From the NCBI GenBank assembly GCA_002353885.1, contig DEKO01000029.1:1-13546 (forward strand): a stretch of 13,546 nt of DNA, read 5' to 3'. Positions 1 through 7,363 of this stretch are shown here, piece by piece; position 1 is the stretch's first letter; each line of letters starts with the position of its first letter. The notes under the pieces were generated by a model. The model was not told the DNA's origin. It did not search any database and was given only the letters and a program-made list of their open reading frames with translations. The position numbers were made by a program, and so were the translations under genes. This DNA is from Porphyromonadaceae bacterium UBA2720. GTDB taxonomy: Bacteria; Bacteroidota; Bacteroidia; Bacteroidales; Muribaculaceae.

Positions 1-19
1 AAACGATGTCCTGAGCCAT
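1..19 (-). CDS. Possible 5' end of the next gene, cut by the window edge
   Basis: An ATG at 19-17 on the minus strand opens a frame reading MAQDIV before the window ends. It lies 30 bases after the stop of the NagB-like/PIG-L gene and in the same direction, the usual position for the next gene of an operon. Six codons are too few to recognise a family, so this rests only on position and could be chance. Confidence 0.25.
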
Positions 20-25
20 GGCACC

Positions 26-40
26 TAACGTCTAACGTCT
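26..40. repeat. Two tandem copies of the heptamer TAACGTC
   Basis: TAACGTC occurs twice head to tail at 26-32 and 33-39, in the 30-base gap after the NagB-like/PIG-L stop codon. On the minus strand it reads GACGTTA. The core TAACGTC returns at 12076-12082 and 12116-12122 downstream of metK, so this small cluster looks like a member of a dispersed family. Confidence 0.6.
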
Positions 41-49
41 CTATTGTAC

Positions 50-2044
50 TCAGTCCTTGAGCGGGTGATATTGGACAAACGCCTCGATGGCCTCATAGCT
101 GGCCAGGCCGAGGCGGCTGTAAAGGTCGGCCATGGCACGGTTGCGGTCGATGGACTGCTCCCAGCTGAGCTTGTCATCGTCATCGTTCTCGCGGATGGGC
201 GCATCGTGGATTTGTGACTGGTGCTTGAGGATGGCATCGCGCTTGACGCGGAATTCCTCTGGACTCATCGGCACTGCCATCTCCACCTGGTCAACGTCCC
301 ACTGGCCCCACTGACCGCGATAGAGCCACACCCAGCAGGCATCGGTCCAAGGCTCATGCTTGAGTTGCTCGATGGCCATGAGCACAGCGTCGGCAGCACG
401 CACATGCGTCCCGTATGGGTCGCTCAGTCCATCGGCCACAAAAATCTGGTGAGGCTTGATGCGCTCAATCAGCTCTCGTGCAATGGCCACGTCATCGTCA
501 GTGACACGACCGTGACCAAACGGCTCGCTGGTGAAGAAAGGCATGTTCAACTCATAGATTTGCTCGGGCTTTACACCCAGATAGGAGCATGACATGATGC
601 CCTCGCACGTGAAGATTTGTCCCTTGATATAACGCACATCCTCTGAGTCGGCATCGCCTGGTGCCTTACTGGCAATCTCTTGCCGAATGCGGTGGGTGAG
701 ACCCGACAGCGCGTGGTCGTTGAAATCATAGTGACGAGAAATCTTCTCGCTGAGCATCATCGTGCGCAGCAAGTCTTCGTCGGCCACGGCAACATCACCG
801 CAGGTCTCGAAGGCGATGTGCACATCGTGACCTTGCTGAACCAGTCGTCGCACCGTTCCGCCCATCGACACCACTGCGTCGTCGGGATGCGGGCTGAACA
901 CGAGTACGCGCTTGGGGTAGGGCGTGGCACGCTCAGGACGATGCGTGTCGTCGGCATTGGGCTTGCCGCCTGGCCAGCCGGTGATGGTGTGCTGCAACAC
1001 GTTGAATATCTTGATGTTCACCTCGTAGGCCGAGCCATAGATGACCACCAGCTCGCTCAAACCATTGTCATTATAGTCCTTGTTGGTGAGCTTGAGGATG
1101 GGCTTGCCGGTCTGCTGGCACAGCCACACGATGGCGCGACGAATCAGGTAGTCGGTCCACTCGCACGAGGTCACGCGCCACGGATAGTTGATGCGTGTCA
1201 GTCGCGTACCGGCCTCCAGATCGGCAAAAATCTGCGCGCTGTGGTGCATCTGCAAGAAGCTGGCTGGTGCCAGGTCGGTCATGCGACCCTCGACGGTGGC
1301 ATGCAATGCCGGTGCACTGTCCTCGCCCCAAGCCACAGCGATGATGTGGCTCGCCGACATCAGGTTGCTGATGCCCAGAGTGACGGCTGTGCGTGGTGCA
1401 TGCTCGCGCTGGAATGCCTCGGCCACACGCACACGCGAGTCGTCGCTCAGCATCATCAGCCGGCACGTCGAGTTGCTGGGCGACCCCGGCTCGTTGAATG
1501 CCAGTGAGGCCACCTTGGTCAGCTCACACACCACCAGGTCCAAGCCACCATACTCGCTGATCTCGGCCTCATAGGCCTTGCACAGCTGGTGCACATTCTC
1601 ATGCGTGGCTTCTTGGCTGAAGGTGTGGATGTTGGATGGGTCGATGTCAACCTTGTTGAAGAGGTGGCGCTTGAGACGGACAAAGGTGCTCTGCTCATCG
1701 CCCTTGACAACACCAAAGCCCAGCTCACTGATGTTGAAGGCAATGACATTAGCCAGGCTAACCTTGTCGGCAAAGTAGAGCTTGACCAGTTCGTCGTAGA
1801 CTTTGAGGGCGCACTTGCCGGCCCCGAAGCCGATGACACATTGCCCCTTGAGCTGCACGCATTGTGCAATGCGATGGGCAATGTCGGCAGCGGCCAGTGC
1901 TGCACCCGTGTCACTGTTCTCGACAATGCGCGTGTTGACCTTCTCAAACCGTGTGAGCGATGCCAGTTCCAGCTCGCTCTCGGGTTGGTAATATCGCTTC
2001 GACACCTGGTCTAAGCGGATGTGTGAACTGAGTTCTGTCTTCAT
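50..2044 (-). CDS. NagB-like (degenerate) / PIG-L deacetylase fusion protein
   Basis: This 664-residue cytoplasmic protein has two domains. Residues about 30-285 follow the glucosamine-6-phosphate deaminase fold; AFNEPGSPS (182-190), the TAVTLGISNLM block (219-229) and LQMHHSAQI align with the plus-strand NagB. The deaminase catalytic residues are gone: canonical Asp72, Asp141 and His143 correspond to Ser106, Val178 and Ser180, and the phosphate-binding loop is altered, so deaminase activity is unlikely. Residues about 378-620 are a PIG-L (LmbE-like) N-acetylglucosamine deacetylase domain. The HPDD motif (386-389) and His547 in DPYGTH match the usual metal ligands and catalytic Asp. It starts at ATG 2044 and follows waaA by 63 bases of repeats. 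Proteins of this length in Bacteroidetes are often labelled glucosamine-6-phosphate deaminase; the sequence instead supports a deacetylase with a pseudo-deaminase module. The substrate is unknown. Confidence 0.88.
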   Translation of the reverse strand: MKTELSSHIRLDQVSKRYYQPESELELASLTRFEKVNTRIVENSDTGAALAAADIAHRIAQCVQLKGQCVIGFGAGKCALKVYDELVKLYFADKVSLANVIAFNISELGFGVVKGDEQSTFVRLKRHLFNKVDIDPSNIHTFSQEATHENVHQLCKAYEAEISEYGGLDLVVCELTKVASLAFNEPGSPSNSTCRLMMLSDDSRVRVAEAFQREHAPRTAVTLGISNLMSASHIIAVAWGEDSAPALHATVEGRMTDLAPASFLQMHHSAQIFADLEAGTRLTRINYPWRVTSCEWTDYLIRRAIVWLCQQTGKPILKLTNKDYNDNGLSELVVIYGSAYEVNIKIFNVLQHTITGWPGGKPNADDTHRPERATPYPKRVLVFSPHPDDAVVSMGGTVRRLVQQGHDVHIAFETCGDVAVADEDLLRTMMLSEKISRHYDFNDHALSGLTHRIRQEIASKAPGDADSEDVRYIKGQIFTCEGIMSCSYLGVKPEQIYELNMPFFTSEPFGHGRVTDDDVAIARELIERIKPHQIFVADGLSDPYGTHVRAADAVLMAIEQLKHEPWTDACWVWLYRGQWGQWDVDQVEMAVPMSPEEFRVKRDAILKHQSQIHDAPIRENDDDDKLSWEQSIDRNRAMADLYSRLGLASYEAIEAFVQYHPLKD

Positions 2045-2063
2045 TTTATAGTCTATTTTCCCC

Positions 2064-2115
2064 TTAACTTCTTAACTACTTAACTTCTTAACTACTTAAC
2101 TCCGTAGTTACTTAA
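2064..2115. repeat. Five-copy 8-base tandem repeat TTAACTWC between waaA and the fusion gene
   Basis: Units TTAACTTC, TTAACTAC, TTAACTTC, TTAACTAC and TTAACTCC run without interruption from 2064 to 2103, followed by a degenerate GTAGTTACTTAA that overlaps the waaA stop codon (2108-2110). The units alternate TC and AC endings. The repeat fills most of the 63-base gap between two genes of the same probable operon, so it would be transcribed. The related AGTTAAG core recurs downstream of metK. Confidence 0.85.
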
Positions 2116-3346
2116 TATGCTTTTTTATTTGCTCATAGATGAACTCGGTGGCGCCCAGGTGACTCTGGATGTAGCTCTCGGCCACCATGCCGGCGCGGCG
2201 CAACTCGGCATCATCGCTCAGCAGACGGTCCATCACAGTGCTGAAGTCGTCGGCGTTGCTCACGGCAAATCCGCCACCGCAGGCAATCAGGTCTTTCGCT
2301 TCGCTGAACTTGTGGTAGTTGGGCCCGAAGATGACGGGCATGCCATAGACTGCCGCTTCGTTCAGGTTGTGGATGCCGGCCCCGAAGCCGCCCCCGATCA
2401 TTGCTATTTGGCCATAGCGGTAAAGCGACGACAACAACCCGAAGCTGTCGATGATGATGCAGTCGAGCTGCGACGAGGTGGCAGGCAGAGCTTGGCTGAA
2501 CAGGCCTGCCGGGCGCTTGATGCGCGACATGATGGCCAGCAGACGCTCGCGGTCAAACTCATGCGGAGCAATGATGAGCTTGATGTCGGGATGGCTGTTA
2601 AAGTAAGGAATCATGAGGTCCTCGTCGGGCTCCCATGAGCTGCCCATCACCACCGTTAGGCGGGCATTGGACACAAAGTTCTCGATGGTGGGGAACTGCT
2701 TGGTCTGCTCGCGGATGTGTGCAACGCGGTCAAAGCGGGTGTCACCGCTCACCTCCACTTGGTCGATGCCGATGCCGGCTAGCAGCTGACGCGACTCCTC
2801 GTTCTGGACATAGAGCTTGGTGAAACACGACAAGATTTTGCGCATCTTGCCTCCCCAGGGCTTGAAGAACACTTGGCTCGGCCGGAAGATGGCCGAGATG
2901 CTGTAGGTGGGCACACCGCGGCGATGAAGTTCCTGCAGATAGTTGCCCCAGAACTCATACTTGACAAAGATGGCCATCGATGGTTTGACCAGGTCAAGAA
3001 ACTTGGTGACGTTGCCTGGCAGGTCAAAGGGCAAGTAGCACACAGCATCGACCTGGTTGTAGTTTTTGCGCACTTCGTAGCCCGATGGCGAGAAAAATGA
3101 CAACACGATGCGGGCTTGGGGATGATTGCTTCGAATCATCTCAATCAGTGGTCGCCCTTGCTCAAACTCGCCCAGCGACGAAGCGTGAATCCAGATGTAG
3201 CCACCTGACGGGTCCAAGTGTTCGCGCAGGTAGTCAAACGTCTGTGACTGGCCGTCAAGCATCAGACGCGCTTTGCGGTTCTTCAGCGATGCCAGACGTA
3301 CGGCCAGTTTGTATGTCGAGATTCCAAAGTTGTAGGCGGGATCCAT
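2108..3346 (-). CDS. waaA: 3-deoxy-D-manno-octulosonic acid (Kdo) transferase
   Basis: WaaA (KdtA, GT30 family) adds Kdo from CMP-Kdo to the lipid A precursor at the cytoplasmic face of the inner membrane, the first step of LPS inner-core assembly. The 412 residues match the family length. The N-terminal 20-30 residues (GISTYKLAVRLASL) look like the usual membrane-associating helix. HASSLGEFEQG (54-64) holds Glu60 at the position of the catalytic base. YEFWGNYL (130-137), SGDTRFDRV (200-208), GSSWEPDED (235-243) and GGGFGAGIHNLNEAAVYG (318-335) are the second-domain and CMP-Kdo-binding signatures. The start at ATG 3346 is 11 bases after the previous gene's stop, indicating cotranscription with it and gltX. 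Family assignment is firm; whether it adds one or two Kdo residues cannot be told. Confidence 0.97.
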   Translation of the reverse strand: MDPAYNFGISTYKLAVRLASLKNRKARLMLDGQSQTFDYLREHLDPSGGYIWIHASSLGEFEQGRPLIEMIRSNHPQARIVLSFFSPSGYEVRKNYNQVDAVCYLPFDLPGNVTKFLDLVKPSMAIFVKYEFWGNYLQELHRRGVPTYSISAIFRPSQVFFKPWGGKMRKILSCFTKLYVQNEESRQLLAGIGIDQVEVSGDTRFDRVAHIREQTKQFPTIENFVSNARLTVVMGSSWEPDEDLMIPYFNSHPDIKLIIAPHEFDRERLLAIMSRIKRPAGLFSQALPATSSQLDCIIIDSFGLLSSLYRYGQIAMIGGGFGAGIHNLNEAAVYGMPVIFGPNYHKFSEAKDLIACGGGFAVSNADDFSTVMDRLLSDDAELRRAGMVAESYIQSHLGATEFIYEQIKKHIK

Positions 3347-3357
3347 GTATCTGTGGT

Positions 3358-4440
3358 CTAGAAAATAGGGTTAATCGGGCTAGTGCCCTTGTCGACATGG
3401 CGGCCTGTACCGCCGATGTAGAAGCGGCAACTCAGTTGCTGCCAGAAGCCTGTGATGCAGTCGGTGGCGTGGAATGTGAGCACTGCGCTCACATCCACCT
3501 TGTCGTTGTTGAACAAGTGTCCGCGCACGTCAGTGCGGCTATAGAACTTGCTGCGATAGTAGGGGTCGCCCAGGTTCAGCTCGCTGCCAAACTGGTCGTA
3601 GAGCGGGAACAGGTCCTTACCGGCAGTGACTGTCTCGGTCACATCGAGCCAGCGCCAGCGGGCCATCAAGTTGCCCACAAAGGCGGCTGGGGTGTGCCAG
3701 CGGTGCTCGGCACGGCAGCGCTGCAGTTGCATGATGGCGCCGGCCTCGGCACGGCACGCCACATGCTTGATGTCGAAGGCAACGCCTAGCATGGGGTTGA
3801 TGGTGGCATCGTCGTTGACGCCCTCATCCTCAGGGGCATCTTTGCGCTTGGCCAGATGATTATATTGGATATGGCCCAGCACATAGAGTGGCGACCGTCC
3901 CAGACCGGCACGACCGCTCAACACGGCGTTGAAGGCCTCGCGGCGGGTGCGGCTTTGCATCTGTCGCCAGTCGACCACTGCTTGCATCCAGTGCGTGTCA
4001 TCGCCCCACTGCACCATGGCGCCTCGGATGTGAGGGTTGCAGTAGTTGAGCGAGTCGCTCCACAGGTAGCGAGGCAACGCATGCGCCAAATGCCGCGGGA
4101 ACTCGCCCAGCGTGAATTGCCACTGACGATGGCGACCCTGATAGTAGAGCGTGGGCAATACCTTGTAGCCGTCTAAACCGTCATTCAAGGGCTGGTACCA
4201 TGCCACACCACCCATCAGACGATGGCTGTTGCCCTTGCTGTCAACAAATTGAACGCCCAGCTCAGGCTCCAAGCGGGTGAACAAGAACGTCTGGTCGGGG
4301 CGCATCTCATCGCCCCCCTCGCGGTTGGCAAACACGGCGTTGAAGTCCACGTCCCACACCAGCTCCTGCCCACACAGTGGATTGGAGATTGTGAAAACTA
4401 TCAGAAAGATAGATAGCTTTATATAATTCTCAATTCTCAA
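3358..4440 (-). CDS. Exported protein of unknown function, possibly an outer-membrane beta-barrel
   Basis: I do not recognise a named family. The 360 residues begin with a short basic/hydrophobic stretch (KLSIFLIVFTISNPLCGQ) that reads as a signal peptide cut after about residue 25. The rest is rich in alternating aromatic and polar segments with many Trp and Tyr (for example GGVAWYQPL, LPTLYYQGRHRQWQFTLGEF), as in Bacteroidetes outer-membrane barrels; this is inference. A Cys in LCGQ could suggest a lipobox, but the context is weak. The only start before residue about 45 is TTG at 4440-4438, three bases after the gltX stop, and both lie in a heptamer repeat. No in-frame ATG exists upstream. 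It sits between gltX and waaA and is probably cotranscribed, so an envelope role is plausible. Confidence 0.7.
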   Translation of the reverse strand: MRIENYIKLSIFLIVFTISNPLCGQELVWDVDFNAVFANREGGDEMRPDQTFLFTRLEPELGVQFVDSKGNSHRLMGGVAWYQPLNDGLDGYKVLPTLYYQGRHRQWQFTLGEFPRHLAHALPRYLWSDSLNYCNPHIRGAMVQWGDDTHWMQAVVDWRQMQSRTRREAFNAVLSGRAGLGRSPLYVLGHIQYNHLAKRKDAPEDEGVNDDATINPMLGVAFDIKHVACRAEAGAIMQLQRCRAEHRWHTPAAFVGNLMARWRWLDVTETVTAGKDLFPLYDQFGSELNLGDPYYRSKFYSRTDVRGHLFNNDKVDVSAVLTFHATDCITGFWQQLSCRFYIGGTGRHVDKGTSPINPIF

Positions 4441-4456
4441 TTTTCAATTCTCAATT
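4425..4456. repeat. Heptamer tandem repeat AATTCTC spanning gltX stop and next start
   Basis: AATTCTC at 4425-4431 and 4432-4438, AATTTTC at 4439-4445, AATTCTC at 4446-4452 and a partial AATT at 4453-4456. On the minus strand it reads GAGAATT. It supplies the last codons of gltX (Ile-Glu-Asn, stop) and the first codons (Arg-Ile-Glu-Asn) of the following gene. Confidence 0.9.
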
Positions 4457-5976
4457 AAGCGTATGTTTTCAATGCCAGCCTCGATGCGCGCGATGGTCTC
4501 CTCTTTGCCCAGCAACTGGCTGATGTCGAACATGTGGGGGCCCTTGCACTCGCCCACCACCGTCAGACGGAACGCATTCATCACGTTGCCCAGGTGATAC
4601 TCATGCTCCTTGATCCAGTTCAGCACAATCTCCTCGCTGTTCTGGCTCGTGAAGTCGTCGATGCCACGCAGCACCTCGATGAGTGCACGCATGATGTCGG
4701 GAGTCTCGGGTTTCCAGCGCTTGCGGATGTCTTTCTCGGCATACTCCTCGGGACGCACAAAGAAGAAGCGTGCCTGATCCCACAGCTCGCTCACAAAGTT
4801 GACACGGCTCTTGACCAGACCCACGGCTTGGGCAATGTACTGGTCGCTGAACTGCGACGGGTCGACGTGCTGGGCAAGCACGGGCTTGAACACCTGTGCC
4901 AACTCGGTGTCGTCCATGTTCATCAGGTACTCGTGGTTGAACCACTTGCCCTTCTCAAAGTCAAACTTGGCTCCCTTCTTCGAGCAGTGCTCAAACGAGA
5001 ACTCTTTGATCAATTCGTCCATGCTGAACATCTCGCGGTCGTCGCCGGGATTCCAGCCCAGCAGGGCCAGGAAGTTGACCACCGCCTGCGGCAGATAGCC
5101 ACGCTCGCGGTATCCGCTGCTGATGTCGCCACTCTTGGGGTCGTGCCACTCGAGCGGGAACACGGGGAAGCCCAAACGGTCGCCGTCACGCTTGCTCAAC
5201 TTGCCCTTTCCGTCGGGCTTGAGCAGCAGCGGCAGATGGACAAACTGCGGCATGGTGTCGGCCCATCCCAGTGCCTCGTAGAGCAGCACATGCAGTGGAG
5301 CGCTGGGCAACCACTCCTCGCCGCGGATGACGTGCGACACTTCCATCAGGTGGTCGTCGACGATGTTGGCCAGGTGATAGGTGGGCAGGTCGTCGGCACT
5401 CTTGTACAGCACCTTATCGTCCAGGATGCTCGAGTTGATGGTTACCACGCCACGAATCAGGTCGTTGACCACCACGTCGCGGTTGGGTTCGATCTTGAAG
5501 CGCACCACATGCTTCTCACCAGCTTCCAGCAGACGCTGCACCTCATCGGCAGGCAGGCTCAGCGAGTTGCGCATCTGCAAGCGAGTCGAGGCATCATACT
5601 GGAAGTTGGCCACCTCCTGGCGCTTGGCTTCCAACTCTTGTGGCGTGTCGAAGGCGATATAAGCCTTGCCATCGTCCAGCAATTGCTTGACATACTTGCG
5701 GTAGATGTCGCGGCGCTCGCTCTGCTTGTAGGGGCCATAGTTGCCTCCCTCTTGCACGCCTTCGTCGATGCCGATGCCCAGCCACTGCAGAGCCTCGTTG
5801 ATATATTCCTCGGCACCAGGAACAAAGCGGGTCGAGTCGGTGTCCTCGATGCGCAAGATCATCGTGCCGCCATGCTGGCGGGCAAACAGGTAGTTATACA
5901 GCGCAGTGCGCACACCCCCGATGTGGAGCGGGCCTGTGGGTGATGGTGCAAAGCGCACCCTGACTTTTCTTTCCAT
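4444..5976 (-). CDS. gltX: Glutamyl-tRNA synthetase
   Basis: GltX is a cytoplasmic class I aminoacyl-tRNA synthetase that charges tRNA-Glu with glutamate using ATP. At 510 residues it has the expected length. The HIGH signature appears as HIGG (18-21) after FAPSPTGPL, and the KMSKS-type loop is KLSKR (259-263). Between them are LRIEDTDSTR (41-50), GPYKQSER (81-88) and the HVIRGEEWLPS block (215-225). A short insertion after the KLSKR loop (about 270-295) resembles that of other Bacteroidetes enzymes. The start is ATG 5976. The gene has a 160-base upstream gap with a possible -7 element and a hairpin leader, and leads a probable operon with the genes down to the NagB-like/PIG-L fusion. Its last three codons derive from a heptamer repeat. 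Confidence 0.98.
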   Translation of the reverse strand: MERKVRVRFAPSPTGPLHIGGVRTALYNYLFARQHGGTMILRIEDTDSTRFVPGAEEYINEALQWLGIGIDEGVQEGGNYGPYKQSERRDIYRKYVKQLLDDGKAYIAFDTPQELEAKRQEVANFQYDASTRLQMRNSLSLPADEVQRLLEAGEKHVVRFKIEPNRDVVVNDLIRGVVTINSSILDDKVLYKSADDLPTYHLANIVDDHLMEVSHVIRGEEWLPSAPLHVLLYEALGWADTMPQFVHLPLLLKPDGKGKLSKRDGDRLGFPVFPLEWHDPKSGDISSGYRERGYLPQAVVNFLALLGWNPGDDREMFSMDELIKEFSFEHCSKKGAKFDFEKGKWFNHEYLMNMDDTELAQVFKPVLAQHVDPSQFSDQYIAQAVGLVKSRVNFVSELWDQARFFFVRPEEYAEKDIRKRWKPETPDIMRALIEVLRGIDDFTSQNSEEIVLNWIKEHEYHLGNVMNAFRLTVVGECKGPHMFDISQLLGKEETIARIEAGIENIRLIEN

Positions 5977-5984
5977 ATCTTTCT

Positions 5985-6004
5985 AGTAAACGAGTAAACA
6001 AGTA
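5985..6004. repeat. 8-base tandem repeat AGTAAACR in the gltX leader
   Basis: AGTAAACG (5985-5992), AGTAAACA (5993-6000) and a partial AGTA (6001-6004). On the minus strand this reads as GTTTACT units and lies 8 bases upstream of the gltX start codon, within the predicted leader. It belongs to the same style of short-period repeat as the other junction clusters but has a different sequence. Confidence 0.6.
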
Positions 6005-6041
6005 GGTGGTTCACGCATTGCGAAAATGGTTCGCAATCACC
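6005..6041 (-). promoter_or_regulatory. Hairpin in the gltX 5' leader
   Basis: ATTGCGAA (6017-6024) and TTCGCAAT (6030-6037) form a perfect 8-bp stem with a 5-base loop. Outer GGTG (6005-6008) and CACC (6038-6041) can extend it across a one-sided bulge. It lies between the possible -7 element and the gltX start codon, so it would be in the transcript leader. There is no T-run after it in the minus direction, so it is not a simple intrinsic terminator. Function unknown. Confidence 0.5.
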
Positions 6042-6052
6042 GAAACAATCTG

Positions 6053-6060
6053 CAAAGATA
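6053..6060 (-). promoter_or_regulatory. gltX: Possible -7 element for gltX
   Basis: The minus strand reads TATCTTTG, a full match to TAnnTTTG, about 77 bases upstream of the gltX ATG. No TTTG is found at the usual 18-21 base distance upstream, so the call is tentative. Confidence 0.4.
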
Positions 6061-6138
6061 ATCATTTTCTGCTGTACAGCCCCTAACTAAGCCCAAAATT
6101 GTGAAAAATGTGTGCTTTACAAGCCTTGGCTGCAAGCA

Positions 6139-6407
6139 TCATCCCGGTACCTTCGTCATAAGAGCAATTCTAATCCTATGCTTTTCCCAGATGGGCATAT
6201 ACCGCGGTCTTTCTTGCTCTTTCAACACCGATTTAAAAGCCTTGCTGTTCCGTTCTAACATTCTGCCCTCCAAGTGGCTCAATATCTGGTCGATGACATC
6301 GTATGTCGCTTGGTCATCATAGGCCATCAGAGCAGAATAAAACGCTTCAAGCAAATCGTCCCTTCCCGTGGACTTAAGATTCGAATCAAACAGGCTTAGA
6401 AGATGAG
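6139..6407 (-). pseudogene. 3' part of the broken plug/HEAT-like gene, out of frame
   Basis: This frame continues the gene that stops early at 6396. It has no start of its own and reads on naturally from the last sensible residues of the 5' part: NWPHPSFY, then PHLLSLFDSNLK, through AFYSALMAYDDQATYDVIDQ to the terminal IALMTKVPG and a TGA at 6141-6139. The join needs one extra C in the minus-strand CC at 6408-6407. The predicted helices resemble the end of an alpha-helical repeat domain. With the frame restored, the whole protein would have about 404 residues. A sequencing or assembly error would give the same picture. Confidence 0.65.
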
Positions 6408-7352
6408 GTAGAACGATGGGTGCGGCCAGTTGGCAACAGCATGGAGTGCGGCATAGGCCTTACTGGGCCGACTTAGTGCCTGTGCAATCAAGGAAATATC
6501 TTGTTCTCGATGATATCTGGCCAAAGGAATCAAAGCATCATCAATCCCTTCTTGTTCAAACATGCTATGAAGGCGTGCATAGTATTTTTCAAGTGCTGGC
6601 AATGAGGGTAATAGTCTAATGCTAATGAAATCGATGTGACTGAGGTTGGGTGTGAAAATGAGCAGGCTGTCAAGTACCTGATAATTATAGGTCAGGGAGG
6701 AATCTATCATTTGGCTATTCCTGAAAGCCCAGACATCATATTCTGCAACATTGCTTGTCCATCTCACATCTGCACTTTGCCGGATCAACTCACATGTGTC
6801 GGTCAGCGCATGCTCTAACAATTGAGGAACCGACGGGTCGTCACGATAGGTCAGAAACTCAAAAGCCAACGCTCTGATTTGAGGCTTAGGGTGTAATTGT
6901 GCCAATGTAATGAGGTCGCTATTGGTGCACAAGTTGCTGAGCAATTGCTGATAGGCCACATTCTGGTCGCCAATGTAATTTGAAGTGCCTATCCAACTGA
7001 TTTTCTGTGCGATGTCAAGAATACGATTATCCGAGAGCCCCAGTTCATCACGTAGCCTTACGGGGCGACCAGACTTGGTTTTAATCACGACAACGGTGTC
7101 AGTATCGATACAGCAGGAGGTTGCCACCGTGTCGCGATTGAGGATTGAAATCGAGGCAATGTCGTCAGCATCCAGTCCCACAAATGCTTGTGCGATAAGG
7201 GTATCGGTCTGGTTATCAGTCGTCAGGTCTTGAATACTGATGCCGACATCGCCGTTTATGACCTTGCCGTCAACCACCCACACCACGTTCTGAGTCTTTG
7301 CGAATCCACAGAGCGCGATGATGGCCAATGCTATGGTGAGGAGTCTCTTGAT
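6396..7352 (-). CDS. Secreted protein with plug-like N-terminus and HEAT-like repeats, 5' part of a broken gene
   Basis: No named family is recognised. The frame opens with a signal peptide (IKRLLTIALAIIALCGFAKT), followed by VVWVVDGKVING and, at about residues 55-100, DDIASISILN and VVVIKTKSGR. These resemble the motifs of TonB-receptor plug domains, where a DIESI...VLK segment is followed by GVI.ITTK. The remainder is helical and HEAT-like. There is no ATG at the front: the codon where Met-Lys-Arg-Leu-Leu would be expected is ATC (7352-7350). The nearest conventional start, TTG at 7328-7326, would cut away the basic part of the signal peptide. The frame stops at 6396 soon after NWPHPSFY, while the neighbouring frame carries the continuation. 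It starts about 11 bases after the surE stop and is probably cotranscribed with surE. I read it as a recent pseudogene or a sequence error. Confidence 0.6.
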   Translation of the reverse strand: MKRLLTIALAIIALCGFAKTQNVVWVVDGKVINGDVGISIQDLTTDNQTDTLIAQAFVGLDADDIASISILNRDTVATSCCIDTDTVVVIKTKSGRPVRLRDELGLSDNRILDIAQKISWIGTSNYIGDQNVAYQQLLSNLCTNSDLITLAQLHPKPQIRALAFEFLTYRDDPSVPQLLEHALTDTCELIRQSADVRWTSNVAEYDVWAFRNSQMIDSSLTYNYQVLDSLLIFTPNLSHIDFISIRLLPSLPALEKYYARLHSMFEQEGIDDALIPLARYHREQDISLIAQALSRPSKAYAALHAVANWPHPSFYLIF

Positions 7353-7363
7353 AATATCAGGAA

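Noticed and set aside
680..1507. Plus-strand open frame opposite the NagB-like/PIG-L gene
   Set aside because: Antisense to a gene with two recognisable domains; no signal of its own.
4534..5943. Long open frame on the plus strand opposite gltX
   Set aside because: It lies wholly antisense to a clear gltX, and its composition (His/Val/Leu-rich, no recognisable motif) is what the codon use of the minus-strand gene would produce.
7326..7328. TTG at 7328 as the true start of the secreted protein
   Set aside because: It would remove the Lys-Arg-Leu-Leu part of an otherwise complete signal peptide that reads on upstream in frame.
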